Assembly: GCF_905404315.1 (NCBI RefSeq)
Contig: NC_066294.1
Span: forward strand, 6,287,501 to 6,351,500
Origin: Leptidea sinapis
Taxonomy: Eukaryota > Arthropoda > Insecta > Lepidoptera > Pieridae
Length of the DNA stretch: 64,000 bases
Direction of reading: 5' to 3'
The translations under genes and the position numbers were made by a program. Numbering within the stretch: the stretch's first letter is position 1; every line of letters starts with the position of its first letter. This document shows, in pieces, positions 1 through 9,954 of the stretch. The notes under the pieces are model-generated. The model was not told the DNA's origin. It saw only the letters and a list, made by a program, of their open reading frames with translations, and did not search any database.

Positions 1-57
<57 letters not shown>
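1..57. repeat. (TAT)n microsatellite
   Basis: Uninterrupted trinucleotide repeat of about 19 units at the very start of the window. It directly abuts the LINE 3'-end copy that follows. Confidence 0.95.
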
Positions 58-58
<1 letters not shown>

Positions 59-402
59 TACGTGTGGGTGGATGATGCAACTACTGTACTCAATAACTTT
101 TGTTTTGTTTTAATTTACTTTAACTTTTTTTTACTCGTGTAAGGCATTGACTATTTGATGTTTGAGTATTTTTGTTGCATCACTTTACACATATTGTAAT
201 TGCAATGATTTTTTAAAACGATGAAAATGTTTATGTTGATTTAAAAGAGTGGCAATGAGTTTCTTCCCACTTCTTCTCATTATTAGGTCAACCCTTTACG
301 AAGTACTGGTAGATTCAATAAGAAAATAATTTCAATTTTTTTTGACATTCGTGTCATTACCGTGATCTACATGAATAAAGTGATTTTGATTTGATTTGAA
401 CA
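58..402 (+). mobile_element. CR1-like LINE 3' end, family a
   Basis: Non-coding 3' untranslated tail of a LINE. The same block (acttcttctcat, then ttacgaagt, then gacatt..gtgtcatt, then atgaataaagtg, then a TTTGAATTTGAA-type tail) recurs at 4932-5335 (minus), 5582-5650 (minus, very short), 46873-47276 (plus) and 63185-63290 (plus). All copies share the tail side and differ in how far they reach upstream, as expected for 5'-truncated LINE insertions. No coding part is present. The CR1-like label is inferred from the tandem tail and the resemblance to the coding CR1-like copies in this window. Confidence 0.6.
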
Positions 403-472
403 TAGAGGCTATATTAATTTATTAATGTAATATCAACGCGGAGGACGTCCAGGTAATGGATCACAAGATAAT

Positions 473-739
473 AAAACTAGATACTTTAGAACAATAGCTT
501 TTTTATTACGGCAGCAATTAGATTATTATTAGAGACTATTATTTTAAGTTTTACTACACAACCTAGCATTTTATATCCAATTATTAGCAAAGTTGAACAG
601 ATCATGTGGCAAGTCAACTTCACACATTGTTCGAGACTGGCTCGAGTAGCTCACTTGGGCGTAGTATGAGTTGCCGCACATTGCGTCTACGCCTGCGGTA
701 TCTAGTTGGAGCGCAGCGGAGACCAATCCATAATCTAAG
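473..739 (-). mobile_element. THAP-bearing MITE family P2, truncated copy
   Basis: This block is the reverse complement of most of the element at 27812-28271. The shared parts are the terminal stretch ending taatctaagg (731-740), the GC-rich inner terminal block (ttggagcgcagcggagacca) and the interior. On the minus strand a short frame at 569-486 opens with MLGCVVKL, matching the THAP-like start of the other copy, but the second cysteine of the C-x4-C pair is lost and the frame stops after 27 codons. The outer terminal repeat on the low-coordinate side is missing, so no target-site duplication can be read. Confidence 0.55.
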
Positions 740-1061
740 GATAGGCGTATTTTGTTTTTTGAATTTTGACAGTTATATAACTTATAAGAATATTTCTTAA
801 TATAATTAGTTTGGATAAATAGATTCAAGTTTATTTTGATCGCATTAATTTTGAGTAAAATTATACATCGATACATAAATTAATTTGTCAATTTATTTAG
901 TCAATTTATAAACCGTTTTCAGAAGTATTTCAAAAATATATTCTGCATGTGGCTCCATATGCCTGAAGCAGTGACATGATATGACATAAAACGAAGTGTA
1001 ATCCGATAAAACTCCATTTGAACCGGAATTGAGATGGAAAGTCTCAGTTGCCTCTCTATTT
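740..1061. other. Unassigned AT-rich stretch
   Basis: I see no open frame with recognisable sequence, no terminal repeats and no copy of other repeats in the window. Confidence 0.4.
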
Positions 1062-1705
1062 ACGAGGAAAAAAAGCGGCCACGTGCGTGTCGGACTCGTC
1101 CATGAAGGGTTCCGTAGCAACAAATATCATAATATAAAAGTTATATAGAAAGGAAAATGATATTAAATTATTTAAATGGAGAAGGCACAAAATCTTTGCT
1201 CAAAATTATACAGCGCATATGAGCTCTCATCATTTATACGTATTAAAAAAAATACTATATTTCGGTCAAACCAATTTTCAATGGAATTTTGCATGGTAAT
1301 GTACATCATATTATATTTTCTTTAGTTTTATTTTTCTCTTATTTTAAAAGTTACAGGGGGGGACACATTTTAATAATTCGGAAGTGTCTTTTTAGAAATA
1401 AAAATTATATTAGAAACCTCAATATCAATTTTGAGACCTATCCATAGATACGTATGGGTTTCATGAAAAAAAATATTTGAGTTTCAGTTCTAAGTATGGG
1501 GGAACTTCCTAATATTTATTGTTTTTTTTTTTCTATTTTAGTGTGAAAATTGCGGTTCACAGAATATATTTACTTATCAAGTTTCAATAGTATAGTTCTT
1601 ATAGTTTTGAAAAAAGTGGCTGTGACATACAAGGGCAGAAATGCAGACATGACGAATCTATAAGAGTTCCGTTTTTTGCAATTTGGCTACGGGACCCTAA
1701 AAATA
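1062..1705 (+). repeat. Dispersed repeat (unclassified)
   Basis: The block begins near cgtgtcggactcg and gggttccgtagc and ends with a matching ggttccg-type motif (agagttccgttttttgcaat, then gctacgggaccctaaaaa). It contains the sentence-like motifs cttatagtttt.gaaaaaagtggctgtgacat and atgacgaatctataagagtt. I recognise these from a very common lepidopteran interspersed repeat. There is no coding content. The P1 MITE begins 31 bp after its end. Confidence 0.35.
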
Positions 1706-1735
1706 TTTCCTATTTTATGTAGTTTCTCACATATG

Positions 1736-2116
1736 CTCTAACTCACGGACGTGTAAAAAAAGAAGGACTCCGCGACGTGATATTAGCAAGTGAAGCACCG
1801 TTATGCTAGTGTGTGTGCGGTTACGGGGGATACTAGTTACACAATTTTTTCTCTCTTAAATAATCATATATCGCCACAAATACTTGTATAGTATCGTTTC
1901 TACACTTTTTCACAACGCACGACAGCATTTTTAAAATATTTTGTTGAGACGCAAACTGATCATGACAATTCTCGTAATGGCCGCCTATCGGCCTGTAGTA
2001 GTGTAAGTGTGTGCGTGGGGCTATATATTTACACGTTAATCGGCATGTTTTGGTGCTACACTGATATGTAAGGTGACACAGAGTCCTTATTTTTTTACTA
2101 GTCCGTACCTCTAACT
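1736..2116 (-). mobile_element. THAP-bearing MITE family P1 with 8-bp TSD
   Basis: A 365-bp element (1744-2108) lies between identical 8-bp direct repeats ctctaact at 1736-1743 and 2109-2116. The ends form imperfect terminal inverted repeats of about 30 bp: cacggacgtgtaaaaaaag on the left pairs with the complement of the right end, gtacggactagtaaaaaaat, and both continue into aaggactc. The minus strand holds a 31-codon frame (1833-1928) starting MLSCVVKKC. Together, an 8-bp duplication and a THAP-like C-x4-C start are family features of P-element-superfamily transposons. hAT elements also make 8-bp duplications but lack THAP. A partial inverted relative lies at 57548-57832. Confidence 0.75.
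1833..1928 (-). pseudogene. THAP-like exon 1 remnant (P1 MITE)
   Basis: A short frame within the P1 element opens with ATG and encodes MLSCVVKKCRN, then stops after 31 codons. THAP domains are C2CH zinc modules that begin at or near the initiator Met with C-x2-4-C, here C4 and C9. The later Cys-x2-His pair and the AVPTIF-type motif are absent, so the product cannot fold as a complete THAP domain. It is probably a relic of the parent transposase first exon. Expression is not implied. Confidence 0.5.
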
Positions 2117-2734
2117 ATAATTAGTTAGATGTTAAGTCCATCTCTGTATGTTTAAGGTATGCAGATGCGGTAGTACCGTGATAAGTTAATTCCAAATGGC
2201 CGAACCCTACCCGTATCAAAATTATAATAACGCAGAATATATGTGGCCCAAGCCCAAAGCCGTTTATTGAAATCTTAATTGCGTTCGTATTGTTTAGCTA
2301 TGTGATGATTGCCTTGTGTGAACATGTCGGTACTGTTATTGTATTGAGACTGCCGAATTGTAATTTACAGCACTGACATACTTTGATCGATAATAATATT
2401 ACGTAATAGTTAAAAAAAAAAAACTAAAAAAAAGGACAAAATTCTCTTTGGTATTCGAAAATTTCCTAGTATTATATAAATCGGTTAAAGCTAATGGTTC
2501 TAATTTAAAATAAACATCGATTCCTGTCTAATCGACGACAGATGAAAATTATGTCAATTAACAAAAATCTTGTTTTTTTTTTTGCAAATTGAAAAATGGA
2601 TTAATTTTATCAAGTTGTAAAATTTAATCATAAATTGTTTAGGTTTACAAGAGCGACATCTCAAGTCGATTTCCTAATATGCAAATATTGGGGTTGAGCA
2701 GGTTATCAACTGTAAAGTAGATCTTGTAGATAAA
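2117..2734. other. Unassigned AT-rich stretch
   Basis: A-runs occur around 2411-2437 and 2570-2582. I see no gene and no repeat shared within the window. Confidence 0.4.
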
Positions 2735-2925
2735 GCCACAACCTGAGAATTGAAAAAAGCGTACAAGATTTTATGACGATACGTCACTCGAAGGGTTAGT
2801 TCAGTTGGCAGAGCACTAGCAGGGAACGCGAGAGGTCGTGGGTTCGAGTCCAGCATCGTGCAATAAATTTTCAAATTTTATTTTTGTATTAATCCTAGAA
2901 GTGAGGGTTATCACTTTAAAACAAT
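2735..2925 (+). mobile_element. tRNA-derived SINE, family T1, degenerate copy
   Basis: A tRNA-like region at 2790-2861 carries an A-box-like ttagttcagttgg and a B-box ggttcgagtcc. It is preceded by the family leader (gccacaacctgagaattgaa, then acaagattttatgacga) and followed by the AT-rich tail aaattttcaaattttatttt and the block aatcctagaagtgagggtta. The same three-part structure occurs at 26796-26960 and 54895-55065. Acceptor-stem pairing is partly broken here, so it is not a functional tRNA gene. Confidence 0.65.
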
Positions 2926-3034
2926 ATAACAAATTGTTTTACAAAGAGGCTAATGCTTAGATCTATAAAGCGTACTTAGACTTTGCTCAGACTTTACTTA
3001 CGTAATACTTAGGTGAGTGTGATAAAACTTGACT

Positions 3035-3290
3035 TATTTATTTATGTATTTATAAGCATCGCCAACACAATAATCACTAACCAATTACATTAAATAAAAT
3101 TCTAAATAAGTCTAAGTGTTATTGCACTTACAGGCAACGACCACATGCAAGTAAAACATACATAATTTTTGAATTTTAACAACTTAAGAACTAATACTAA
3201 GATACAATAAAATACAATTATATAATAAGATACAATACAATTATAAATAAAAATTAACAAAACTTATTTTACTTAAATACGGCAGAGCTA
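3035..3290 (-). mobile_element. LINE-like 3' tail, inverted relative of 6885-7108
   Basis: The reverse complement of this block matches 6885-7108. Shared motifs are gcatcgccaacacaataatc, ttgcacttacaggca, ccacatgcaagt and ttgaattttaac. It has no coding content. The A-rich end in the plus-strand copy (attaaataaaaaaaa) suggests a retrotransposon 3' end. Confidence 0.45.
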
Positions 3291-3382
3291 AAATCTTATA
3301 TCTTTAAACGAGCAATATATATAGCAGATATATATATATAATCTGAATCTCGGAAACGGCTCCAACGATTTTCATAAAATTA

Positions 3383-3615
3383 AGTATGCAGGGGGTGATA
3401 AATCGATCTAGCTAGGTTTCAATTTAAAAAAAATGGTTTTATCCATGTTTGTATGAGAAACAGCTACAATAACATTAGAATACAAAGGTAAATTTCGCCA
3501 CTATATACAAGACTATTATAGCTCAGATGGGACATTGGGTGATCCGGAAAGCAGAAGACCCCGGTTCGAATCCAGATGTCCTATTAATTTTTTTTTTGTT
3601 CAAGTTTTGTACATT
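3383..3615 (+). mobile_element. tRNA-related SINE, family T2
   Basis: The tRNA-like core is tatagctcagatgggacatt, then ggtgatccggaaagcagaag, then ccggttcgaatccag (a B-box). It is followed by a T-rich tail and ttgttcaagttt. A second copy with the same core and about 130 bp of the same upstream sequence is at 60840-61070. The two differ by scattered substitutions and small indels, consistent with old independent insertions in the same orientation. Confidence 0.6.
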
Positions 3616-3949
3616 ATTAAAAATCCGAGCAAGGCTCGGTCGTCCGGATATTATTACATTAAATGAATAATTTTTGTTGAGCAGCAAATTATATTCCTGT
3701 CTAGCAACATATCAATTTCCGAAGTTTATACCGAAAAGCAGAGAGCTTATCATTAAAAATGTCTATAGTTCGATCAACTTTCGGAAGGCTATAATATAAG
3801 TGCGAACAATTCTATTAAGAGTACGAAAGTGACCTAGGTTAGACTTTGCAGTGTTTGTTGAAAATGTATCGTGTTTGCTGATTCTCGGGAGTCTCATGGG
3901 AGCGGATACATTAATTAACGAGCGAATTTCGGGGCAGTTAATTCCACTT

Positions 3950-4830
3950 TTATTGCTTTTCGAAGTATTCTCCGCGAAATTTGACACATTTTTCCATACG
4001 ATGGAACCAATCATTGAAGCAACCATTCCATTCGGAAGTTGGGGTCTCCAAAATGGCCGTTTTGTAGGCGTCTACAGCTTCTTCAGGTGATGAAAATTTT
4101 TGACCAAGCAATTTATTCTTTATTTTAGGGAAAGTAAATAAATCATTAGGGCTTAGGTCGGGGCTGTACGGCGGATGGTCTAATAATTCTATGTTTTCTT
4201 GCTCTAAAAACTCTTTTGTTCTGCGCGCGGTGTGAGAACTCGCATTGCCGTGATGGAGGATGATGCGGCGGTTGCAGTTCTCTTTACGGAGTTCAGAAAC
4301 AACCTGTTGCAAACAAATGCTAGCATACCATTCTGCATTAACCGTTCTTTGTCCCTCAAAATGAATAGTCACAAGATGGCCGGTTTTGCAGACAAACGTG
4401 GCCACCATTTTTTTTGCAACACTCTGTGAACGAACAATTTTTGTTGGCTTTAACTCATTTTCGAACACCCAAACTCGTGACTGGTTTTTTGTTACGGGTT
4501 CGTACGTATATATCCAGGATTCGTTACCTGATACGATATTGTATATAGCAATTGAGGATCCTGCGTGGAATCTTTCGAGAGTTCTGACGCACCAAGTAAC
4601 GCGAGCCGCTTTTTGCTCTTTACAGAATAAATGCGGTATCCATCGGGAAAACAACTTTTTTACACCTAATTGCTCATGCAAGATTATTTCTATTTGACTC
4701 ATGCTAATGTCTAAAGTTGCCTGAATTTCGCGGTATGTCACATGTCTATCTTCCTCAATCAGCTCACGCACAGCATCAACGTTTTCTTTGGTGACTGCAG
4801 TTTTTGGACGACCTTGGCGGGGATCATCAC
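3950..4830 (-). pseudogene. Mariner-family transposase, catalytically dead
   Basis: A frame on the minus strand reads 273 residues from an internal Met (4771) to a stop at 3950. It can be followed upstream to about 4830 through a GRPKT motif, so roughly the first quarter of a usual 345-residue mariner transposase is missing. Recognisable motifs are the helix-turn-helix region (VTYREIQATLDIS), WIPH, the WVFE block, HPPYSPDLSPNDLF and the C-terminal FRGEYFEKQ. The DD34D triad is mostly lost. The first Asp (normally in TGDESW) is Asn in SGNESW, and the second (normally in LHHDNASSHT) is Gly in LHHGNASSHT. The third (SPND) is kept. The frame is otherwise remarkably open, so decay is recent or the loss came early. 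I did not find terminal repeats. Confidence 0.85.
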
Positions 4831-4931
4831 TGAGTACTTTTATATATTTGGTAGTGAGGACTCCATTGCATTGGGCTGCCTTAGCTTAGCATGATTTCAG
4901 ATTGACTTTAGATCTCACACACATTACACAT

Positions 4932-5335
4932 TAAATTCAAATTCAAATTCAAAAACACTTTATTCATGTAGATCACGGAAATGACACTTATGAATGTCAA
5001 AAATAATAATAAAAATATTGTTTCTTATTGAATTTACCGCTACTTCGTAAAGGTTTGAGCTAATGAGAAGAAGTAGCAAGAAACTCATTGCCACTCTTTT
5101 AAGTCAAGATTTACATTTTAATTGTTTTACAATTCATTTCAATTACAATATATGCAAAGTGACGCAACAAAATACTCAAATGTCAAAAACTGAAAGGATT
5201 ACACGAGTAAGTCAAAATAAAAAGAAACAAAAGTAAATTAATACTTATAAACACAGTTATTGAGTATAGTAGATGCATCAATTCACACATACCGTAAATA
5301 AATAGAGGCATTATGTGAGCATTTCATAAAATAAA
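4932..5335 (-). mobile_element. CR1-like LINE 3' end, family a
   Basis: This is the reverse complement of the family-a tail seen at 58-402 and 46873-47276, beginning on the plus strand with a TTCAAATTCAAATTC tandem tail and cactttattcatgtagatca. Non-coding. It is one of the longer copies and includes the upstream part with gcattatgtgagcatttcat. Confidence 0.6.
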
Positions 5336-5384
5336 AAAACTTTAACTTTAAAGGAAATAATTATAAAAAAAAAAACACATCAAG

Positions 5385-5500
5385 CAGACCTCCCGGTAAC
5401 AAGATCATCTAGCCAGCCATCGCCACCCTCGACCTTATTTTAGGGAAGGGAACGACCCGCCCCACGTCGCCGCCACAAGCAGATTCATTCAAGCGAGCAT
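5385..5500. repeat. Short repeat shared with 22300-22400
   Basis: The segment with agccagccatcgcc, then ttagggaaggg..cgaccc and acgtcgc..caagca has a diverged relative near 22300-22400. Class unknown. Confidence 0.3.
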
Positions 5501-5581
5501 GACGATGCCTGTCACGAGAAATCTACCGAATAAGAAAACAATGTTCATCTTAGTCCAATCATCTTATTTAATTAATCCTAA

Positions 5582-5650
5582 ATCAAATAAAAATCAAATC
5601 AAAATCACTTATTCATGTTGGTCACGGAAATGACACTTTTGAATCTCAAT
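5582..5650 (-). mobile_element. CR1-like LINE family a, very short 3' fragment
   Basis: Only the last ~65 bp of the family-a tail is present: a TTTGAT-type tandem, cttattcatgttggtcacgg and aatgacactttt. It is an extreme 5' truncation. Confidence 0.5.
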
Positions 5651-5924
5651 TTTTTTTTTCTAGGACTTCTGAGAGCTTTATACATATCACTCTTAATGTC
5701 ATATAACCAGACATGCCTAATTACTAATTTGACGACACTGAACGGAAAGAACTATCGCATTAACTTAAACCAAACAATAAAGATATTAAAAAACTTCAGT
5801 CCATGTAATATACAGGGTCTCACAAAATATTAATTAATAATAATTAAATTAAGTATGCAAAGGAGTTATTGAGGCTATTAAATAATTAGTTTAATTGTCA
5901 ATTTTTTCGATTAAAAAAAAAGAC

Positions 5925-6052
5925 CGCTGAATTATTGCGCCCATTCTTCTCAGGTCTGAGGCATTCATTTTGGAGTGGGTAGTTTTTGACTTTCAATAAG
6001 TGATGTCTCATCCTATTTTGAATAAAAATATTTGAATTTGAATTATAATAAC
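5925..6052 (+). mobile_element. CR1-like LINE 3' end, family b
   Basis: Motifs gcgcccattcttctcaggtc, tgaggcattcattttgga, gactttcaataagtgatgtc and catcctattttgaataaaaa, with a TTTGAATTTGAA tail, match the 3' untranslated region of the LINE at 43920-46225 (opposite strand there). It is a 5'-truncated insertion without coding sequence. Confidence 0.65.
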
Positions 6053-6358
6053 GTTTATAAACTGCATTGTGCGATAAGGAATCAAGGAAGTTAACATTTA
6101 TTGGTGTTAAATCGTGCGTGAACGTGTATGGGCATGTAGGTAATTTCACTTTGAGACTATGACTGTGCTTAAGGCTAAGCTTATGCGAATAAAGACTAGC
6201 GTTTTAATAAATTGACTGTTTGTGAAAATCTGTGTGGTAACTTATGTGTGTCTACGAGAAGGAAACATCGATAAATATATATATGGGTAGACATTTTTAG
6301 CCTAAAACAAAAAGTGCTCAGCCTTACATTTTGAAGTTTACTCGATAACCTGGAGAAC

Positions 6359-6653
6359 AGTGGGTGGCTCCTATGCACCTAATGCCGGCTAGATTATGGG
6401 TACCTCAACGGCGCCTATTTCTTCCGTGAAGCTGTAATGTGTAAGCTTTACCGTTTTAAGGTCTGAGGGGCGCCGTGGCTAGTGAAATTACTGTGCAAAT
6501 GAGACTTAACATCTTATGTCTCAAGGTGACGAGCGCAGTTGTAGTGCCGCTCAGAATTTTTCGGTTTTCTAACAATCTTGAGCGGCACTGCATTGTATCA
6601 ATAACCATCAGCTGAATGACCTGCTCGTCTCGTCCTTTACTATCATTAAAAAA
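6359..6653 (+). mobile_element. SINE-like repeat, family R (copy 1 of 8)
   Basis: Family signature: gtggctcc, then gccggctagattatgggtac, then ggcgcctatttctt.cgtgaag, ggcgccgt.gctagtgaaatt, atcttatgtctcaaggtgac, tgccgctcaga..ttgagcggcactgca and gctgaa..cctgctcgtctcgtcc before an A-rich end. The paired gccgctca and tgagcggc blocks can form an internal stem. Copies are at 6359, 10896, 12831, 20115, 26004, 30989, 54071 and 63295. No B-box is obvious, so SINE is a working label. Confidence 0.65.
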
Positions 6654-6884
6654 ATATATACGTACTGTTTATTTTAATACTATTACCACATGAGTATATT
6701 ATACCGTTTAGCTACTCATATGCTATTATGTCACTTTCATTCAATTTGGATAAATGTACTATCTTCTTACCTATTTTAAAAGATGATGCATCACGCATAG
6801 AAAAATTGCAAAATAATATTTACTGGGTTTTGAGTTTTGTGCGTGGAATTTAAATTATTTATAAGAATTTGTAAATAATATAAT

Positions 6885-7108
6885 TGAATTGTGTTATAAT
6901 TTATATTGTATCTTAGTATTAGTTATCATGTTGCAAATTTAAAATTCAAAAATTATGTATGGTAGGTATGTTATACTTGCATGTGGTCGTAATAATGCCT
7001 GTAAGTGCAATATAAATACTTAGTCTTAGAATTATTGAGAATAATATTTAATGTAATTAGTTAGTGATTATTGTGTTGGCGATGCTATTAAATAAAAAAA
7101 AATATGGT
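6885..7108 (+). mobile_element. LINE-like 3' tail, inverted relative of 3035-3290
   Basis: It matches the reverse complement of 3035-3290 over roughly 220 bp (gttaaaattcaaaaatt-like start, ttgcatgtggtcg, tgcctgtaagtgcaa, gtgattattgtgttggcgat) and ends in an A-run after attaaataaaa. The A-run suggests a retrotransposed 3' end. The autonomous source is not identified. Confidence 0.45.
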
Positions 7109-7364
7109 GCACCGTATCTTTAGCCCAATTCCAAATGAAATAACGTAAAATAATAAATCGCTCGCGCTTGTGCAACATGTTCATTATTTCCGTCACCTAG
7201 ACCCAGTGGGTGTTGCGTGGGTGATGGTTACCTTATTACTGTGTTAAAGGATCAACGTGACCAAACCATATTTACCTTTGACCTCATCTTAACTTACTAT
7301 TAACGGTTATGACAAAGCAGGATTCAAATGCGAGTATATATTTGATGAAATGTATAATTTGGTT

Positions 7365-7400
7365 ATCTTGTACATGATAATAATTTATCATGTACAAGAT
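7365..7400. other. Perfect 16-bp inverted repeat
   Basis: Arms 7365-7380 (atcttgtacatgataa) and 7385-7400 are exact reverse complements separated by 4 bases (taat). It could form a hairpin in DNA or RNA. No element ends are evident beside it. Confidence 0.9.
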
Positions 7401-7481
7401 TTTCGTAATCTACCTGGGTCGAACATAGATGCAATTTAATAGTTATTCTTCACAAAATATTATAGAATTAATGAATAAGAA

Positions 7482-7487
7482 TTTATT
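7482..7487 (-). promoter_or_regulatory. Possible poly(A) signal AATAAA
   Basis: AATAAA on the minus strand lies 75-80 bp downstream of the stop codon of the short frame at 7562-7678. In AT-rich DNA this motif is common by chance, so it only mildly supports a transcript end. Confidence 0.25.
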
Positions 7488-7561
7488 GCGAACAATGTAA
7501 AGATTTGTACAATATAATATATAATCTAAGTATTCTAATCTATATCTTCATCATCGTTCGC

Positions 7562-7678
7562 TTATCTTACGACGTAGGCTCCTCCAGAATTTGTGATCTG
7601 TCCAGAGCAGATTGTCTCCACGTTCCCATCAAATGATACCTCTTCCTTGATACCTTTTCCCTTGCCTTGGATAAAAAT
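7562..7678 (-). other. Coding-like tail: terminal exon or LINE C-terminus
   Basis: On the minus strand a T-rich tract ending in tttttttag is followed by a 38-codon open frame (start IFIQGKGKGIKEE, end NSGGAYVVR) and a stop. This has the form of a last exon with a 3' splice site. However, the neighbouring frame is also open and contains GTWRQSALDRSQ. Read across a frameshift, the W..ALDR..(L)EEAYV pattern resembles the very C-terminus of an RTE-type LINE protein. I lean to a LINE remnant but cannot exclude a host exon. No upstream exon was found. Confidence 0.3.
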
Positions 7679-8027
7679 CTAAAAAAATAATAATTTACTT
7701 AAAATAAACAATATAAACTTGGCTATTAATTTTGGATTAATGCAATGACTTTTAGCACGATGCAGAGCCAGTTTTATGAATAACAACAATAATATCAGCA
7801 TAAAACCACTGCTTATGAAATAATTTTTACACGCGTTTTATTAGCCTCAACTGTATGTATGTAGGTCTACAGGAAAGTCTATCTCTTAAGGATAATATCT
7901 ATATCCAATTTAATAACCTAAAACATTAGCAATTGTAAAGCGATAATGTAAAAGCTTCTTATACAAATACGATATCAATCCTTATCATATTTTATACCAC
8001 ATAATAATGAAAATCATTGAGAAATAC

Positions 8028-8315
8028 TTTTTTTTTTTTCATCACCGCCACCCACATTCTCTTGCAACACCAGAGGAATGACAGGAGCGTTGCCGGCTTT
8101 TAAGGCCTTTTTTTTTTGAAGGTACCCATGTCGTATCGTCTCGGAAAAACCGCACAAGGAAGTTCATTCCACAGCTTTGTAGTACGTGGACGAAAGCTCC
8201 TTGAAAACCGCACTGTAGAGGACCGCCACACATATAGCACTGGGTCCCCCACAATTCAAGCTGCTCTGCGTTGCACGTGGCCAAATGGGTCGAGCTGATA
8301 CTGGAGTGCGCCCAT
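8028..8315 (-). mobile_element. LINE family B 3' fragment, internally deleted
   Basis: Plus-strand poly(T) at 8028-8039 is the A-tail of a minus-strand insertion. It encodes fragments of the C-terminal block of family B (WRSSTVRFSRSF, then TTKLWNELPCAVF, then RYDMGTFKK), which in the fuller copy spans 37021-37500. Between about 8230 and 8250 the segment linking GDPVL to VWRSSTVR is missing, so there is an internal deletion as well as 5' truncation. Confidence 0.75.
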
Positions 8316-8469
8316 ACTTAGGTACCTACACATTTCCGAGGGCTATATATAGGGACTATTATTCCTGAATACTTACATAATTTTATTTTCTATTGACAGA
8401 TCAGCGTCTGTCGGGTCAAGTAGTACTTTTTAAATGATACCTCGGGAATTTAGTGAAGGCTACTTAATA

Positions 8470-8625
8470 AATAAATTTTATTGCAAAGGAATTTTATTCA
8501 AAAGTAGAATCCCGTTGAGTATCTTGCGCCCGTTCTTCAGAGGTATAAGGCATAAATTTTCGATTACGTGGTAGTTTTTGAAGATCGATCAATGATTTAA
8601 AATAATATTTTGGTGAAAAATATTT
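8470..8625 (+). mobile_element. CR1-like LINE 3' end, family b, diverged
   Basis: Diverged copy of the family-b 3' region (cttgcgcccgttcttcagag, then tagtttttgaagatcgatca, aatgattt), comparable with 5925-6052. Non-coding. Confidence 0.45.
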
Positions 8626-8807
8626 GTATAATATTATTTCGCTCTATTTTGTGGAGGCCTTGTCAAACTTTTCTACATCAGCAATCCTATGTGTATTAAA
8701 ATTAGTGCAGTGTAAAGTAATATTAGCAATTCTTAAGGAAGAATATCCAAAGATGAAGTGAATGAAAGAATTGGCTAACTATAACAGGTTTGCCATAAAT
8801 CAATCGT

Positions 8808-9170
8808 AATATATATAAATATCGTGACACGTTGTTTGTCCGCGATGGACTCCTAAACTAATGACCGGATTTTAATGGGGATTACTTCATGGAGTGCAGT
8901 TTAGTCCAACTTGACAGATAGGATAGTTATTATTTCGATTTGGGACCCATAATTATTTTTATTATCAATATTTGTTTGTATAGACATATTTTCTATTAGA
9001 GAATTTCGTGACGCACGGTTTGACAGTTCCACTGTGGAACAATATCATTATAACAACAGGGAGCATTTTTTACGAAATAATTCTTGATGTCTTAAAATAT
9101 TATTGGCAAATTCCTGTAAAACAGTATTTTTTTTATTATATACGGAACAAAGCCGGTTGGGTCAGCTAGT
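8808..9170 (+). mobile_element. Helitron-like non-autonomous element, family H1
   Basis: About 360 bp starting atatataaatatcgtgacac, then gttgtttgtccgcgatggac, and ending gccggttgggtcagctagt. Copies are at 28990-29372, 41138-41498 and 46332-46670. An end in CAGCTAGT next to a GC-rich near-palindrome, with no terminal inverted repeats and no target-site duplication, fits Helitron 3' ends ending CTAG/CTRR. No Rep/helicase is encoded. Confidence 0.55.
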
Positions 9171-9954
9171 AACATATATTGCAAAAGAAAGTGGAACTAT
9201 ATATTGCCCAAAATCGTTAAAGACTTACCACATTCTATTAGAGATATCAGTAATATTGTTTTTAAGGGAGATGTAAGAGACATTCCTTGGGTATGAGTGC
9301 CACGGATCATGGCCACATACTCTAGGAAATGTCTATTACTAATGAGCATAGCCTGGGTGTCTCTTTATCTCAGTTTTTCATTACTTTTCTTTGTTTTTTT
9401 CCTTTGACTCCGCTTTATTATCTATTTCAGTCATGTTATATTTTTATGTAATTTTGTACTGTTTTTCTTGTATATTTTCAACAATAAATAAAAACATAAG
9501 GTATTACAAATTATTATGTATTTTAGGACCAGTCTGTTATAGAATCTACCCAATTACAATACAGTTGGTGGATAATTTAGACGTAAATTCCTGGACTAAA
9601 CTTCTTGGCACATGTGTTCCTAATATCCGGACATTTGTCAGTTTCTAATTGCAAAGTGATTTCACTTCGCTGTCCCTTACTTAAATCTTAATGTCACTTT
9701 GTTATATCACTTTGGGAAGGGATTCAGCTAACTTATGTGTGTGTACAGCTCCTTCTAATTCAGACTTATTAATAACTTACTTTGCTTCGTAGATCTTATT
9801 GTAAGTAGAAATAATTAATTTAGTTTTACATAATTACATAAAAATACTAACAAGTAAATTTTTTCTACATTTTGATGTGGTGATTAAAAAAAACCAAAGG
9901 TCAAACGTGAAAAGTTCATCAAGACGACTCTCGACTCGATTCGACTTTACCTTA
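9171..9954. other. Unassigned stretch
   Basis: Mostly AT-rich. A gtaagt-type donor-like motif (minus strand, near 9230) follows a short open frame, but no acceptor or protein similarity supports an exon. Confidence 0.35.

Noticed and set aside
1..57. Telomere-like repeat
   Set aside because: The unit is TAT/TTA, not the insect TTAGG repeat.
9230..9370. Possible minus-strand host exon ending at a gtaagt donor
   Set aside because: No acceptor, no recognisable protein and no partner exon were found. The frame is short and could be chance.
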